Source: an uncultured Thiotrichaceae bacterium
Lineage (GTDB): Bacteria; Pseudomonadota; Gammaproteobacteria; Thiotrichales; Thiotrichaceae
NCBI GenBank assembly: GCA_938038645.1
Contig: CALHTA010000329.1
Span: 1 to 7,637, forward strand
DNA length: 7,637 nucleotides
Reading direction: 5' to 3'
The notes under the pieces are model-generated. The model was not told the origin of the DNA, made no database searches, and worked only from the letters and a program-made list of their open reading frames with translations. This document shows, one piece after another, positions 6,062 through 7,637 of this stretch. Position 1 is the first letter of the stretch. Each line of letters starts with the position of its first letter. Position numbers and translations under genes: made by a program.

Positions 6062-7637
6062 TTACAACAGCTGTTTTACCGTAATCGGCTGACTAAATAA
6101 ATACCCTTGCCCCATCTCACAACCCATTCCTTCCAGTAAGTCAGACTGCTCTTGCGTTTCAATCCCTTCAGCCACCACATCCAAACCTAGTTTATGGGAC
6201 ATGGCAATGATCGCCTCAACAATTTGCACGCCTTCATTTTGACTACCGATATCCATAACAAAGCTACGATCAATTTTTAGGGAGCTCACCGGTAGTTGTT
6301 TTAATTGTGCTAGTGATGAGTACCCCGTACCAAAATCATCCATTGAAAACTGCATACCATCTTTACGCAATTGATCCATCACAACCAGCGCATGGTCAAT
6401 ATCCTCCATCAGCATACTTTCCGTCACTTCCAACGTAATATGCTTGGGGAGGACAGTATTTTCAGCGAGAATTTCCCTGACACGCGTAACAAAGTCTGCC
6501 TCCATAAATTGCCTTGGGCTAACATTAATCGCGACCGTCATTGTTTGCTGGTATCTATTAGTATATTGATTAATAAATTTACAAGCTTTTTCAAGCATTT
6601 GCCAACCTATGGGCACAATCAAGCCGGTTTCTTCAGCCTCCTCAATAAAGGTACCCGGATATATAACTCCCTTAGTCGGATGCTCCCATCGTGCGAGCGC
6701 TTCAAACTTAACGGTTTCTTTTGTACTCATGGAAACGATGGGTTGAAATACCAAGAAAAATTGATCTCGTTTAATAGCTTCACGCAAGCCTTCTTCCATA
6801 TCCAACATCGATATCATTTTTTGCTGCATTTGCTGATTAAAAAACTTGTATTGGTTTTTACCATTGTTTTTAGCGGCATATAATGCAAGGTCTGCATTGA
6901 GCAATAACTCTTCAGCCAGTAGGCCATCTTCAGGGCCGATAGTAATACCGATAGAGGCCATCATGACGACTTCTCGATGGCGCAATTTGATCACTTCGGC
7001 AATAGTATTAATTAACTGCTTGGCAATCACTTCAGCATCTTTTTTGGAATCGATACTCGTTAATAAAACGGCAAATTCATCACCGCCCATACGCGATACA
7101 ACATCAACTCCCTGACTTACGCAGCTTTGAACACGCAAGGCTATTTCTTGCAACAATTGGTCACCCATATCATGACCCATTGTATCGTTGATGCGCTTAA
7201 AGTTATCGAGATCAAGATATAAAACGCCTAAAATATTATCGGTGTGCCTCACTCTTTCTAAGTGTTCATTAATTTTTTCCTGCAACAAACGACGACTAGC
7301 TAAACCAGTTAACGCATCATGAAATGCTAAATATTCTAGCTCTTTAGTTTTCTCTTTCACCAAACGTCTTAATTTAATCGGCTCGAGCAATATGCGATAA
7401 GTAAAATAGGCGCCTAATGCAGCTACGACAAGAGCAATGACCAGCAATAGTAATGACCACCAAGAATTAGCAACGACTCCAGGGCTTAATTTAATGCGCC
7501 AAAAACCATTGGGCACATTGACGATGCTTGCGACAAAGGTTTGGCCTATGTCAAGTTTAGAGCGGGAAAATTGCCTCCACTCACCCGTCTTTTCCTCTTT
7601 TTTTTCTATGACAAATCGATAGCCTTTTGCTTCCAAG
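6062..7637 (-). CDS. Membrane-anchored GGDEF-EAL cyclic-di-GMP turnover protein (N-terminus beyond window edge)
   Basis: The frame is open to the window edge, so about 524 residues are visible and the true start lies outside; residue numbers here count from the edge. In order: the end of an extracytoplasmic sensor domain (about 1-57; the closing NGFWRIKLSP could be CHASE-like, uncertain), one membrane helix (about 59-80), a short charged linker with no evident HAMP domain, a GGDEF domain (about 100-265) and an EAL domain (about 280-520). The diguanylate cyclase signature RMGGDEF (Gly184-Phe188) is intact, as is DALTGL at 107-112. The RxxD inhibitory site five residues upstream reads QGVD, so the Arg is lost. 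The EAL domain keeps FEALARW (Glu312), INVSPRQ, EVTES, DDFGTG, KIDRSF and AEGIET, so phosphodiesterase activity is likely. Both activities may be present, with the missing sensor choosing between them. It converges on the LysR gene with 13 bases between stops and no visible hairpin terminator. Confidence 0.93.
   Translation of the reverse strand, partial: LEAKGYRFVIEKKEEKTGEWRQFSRSKLDIGQTFVASIVNVPNGFWRIKLSPGVVANSWWSLLLLVIALVVAALGAYFTYRILLEPIKLRRLVKEKTKELEYLAFHDALTGLASRRLLQEKINEHLERVRHTDNILGVLYLDLDNFKRINDTMGHDMGDQLLQEIALRVQSCVSQGVDVVSRMGGDEFAVLLTSIDSKKDAEVIAKQLINTIAEVIKLRHREVVMMASIGITIGPEDGLLAEELLLNADLALYAAKNNGKNQYKFFNQQMQQKMISMLDMEEGLREAIKRDQFFLVFQPIVSMSTKETVKFEALARWEHPTKGVIYPGTFIEEAEETGLIVPIGWQMLEKACKFINQYTNRYQQTMTVAINVSPRQFMEADFVTRVREILAENTVLPKHITLEVTESMLMEDIDHALVVMDQLRKDGMQFSMDDFGTGYSSLAQLKQLPVSSLKIDRSFVMDIGSQNEGVQIVEAIIAMSHKLGLDVVAEGIETQEQSDLLEGMGCEMGQGYLFSQPITVKQLL

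Noticed and set aside
6371..6883. 170-codon plus-strand open frame opposite the EAL domain.
   Set aside because: Antisense shadow of a strongly conserved domain with no protein-family features.
7634..7636. TTG at the window edge as the start of the GGDEF-EAL gene.
   Set aside because: The frame stays open to the edge, and the visible part begins inside a sensor domain ahead of a membrane helix, so the gene is cut by the window.

Overview
The window looks like chromosomal DNA from a moderate-GC gammaproteobacterium, probably marine or halotolerant (Oceanospirillales/Alteromonadales-like). That placement is an inference from protein character, codon use and the osmolyte-transport theme; no rRNA or other taxonomic marker is present. 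Coding density is very high. I saw no tRNA, rRNA, CRISPR array, insertion sequence or phage gene.

Layout. A minus-strand cluster fills 1-4960. In transcription order it encodes a periplasmic ProX/OpuAC-type substrate-binding protein (3995-4960), a ProV-type ATPase (2801-3877), a ProW-type permease with an unusual N-terminal extension (1257-2804), an alpha/beta hydrolase (517-1260), and a YdjM/DUF457 membrane metal-dependent hydrolase that runs off the left edge (1-503). ATPase/permease and permease/hydrolase each overlap by 4 bases (ATGA), and the last two genes are 13 bases apart, so this reads as one operon. A perfect 9-bp hairpin just after the binding-protein stop codon is the only sizeable gap inside it, and it probably sets a high binding-protein to membrane-component ratio. 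A 158-base divergent intergenic region (4961-5118) separates the operon from a plus-strand LysR-type regulator (5119-6048). That region holds two 15-bp imperfect direct repeats 21 bp apart and a TTGAC-N7-GTCAA inverted repeat, which are plausible operators. Convergent to the LysR gene, with only 13 bases between stop codons, is a membrane-anchored GGDEF-EAL cyclic-di-GMP protein (6062 to the right edge, N-terminus missing).

How the genes may work together. The binding protein captures a quaternary ammonium compound (glycine betaine, proline betaine, choline or a relative), and the permease and ATPase import it. The translationally coupled alpha/beta hydrolase may act on the imported compound, for example a choline or carnitine ester, but this is a hypothesis. 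The LysR protein, which resembles the HypT/YjiE branch, is the obvious candidate regulator of both itself and the operon. The GGDEF-EAL gene is probably functionally separate.

Most notable points: the extra N-terminal module on the permease (DUF2628-like Trp-rich membrane segment plus coiled coil), the coupling of a hydrolase to a betaine-type importer, the paired 21-bp-spaced repeats in the divergent promoter, and a GGDEF domain with an intact active site but a lost inhibitory site. Nothing here is clearly a wholly new system; the transporter plus hydrolase plus LysR cassette is the best candidate for undescribed biology.
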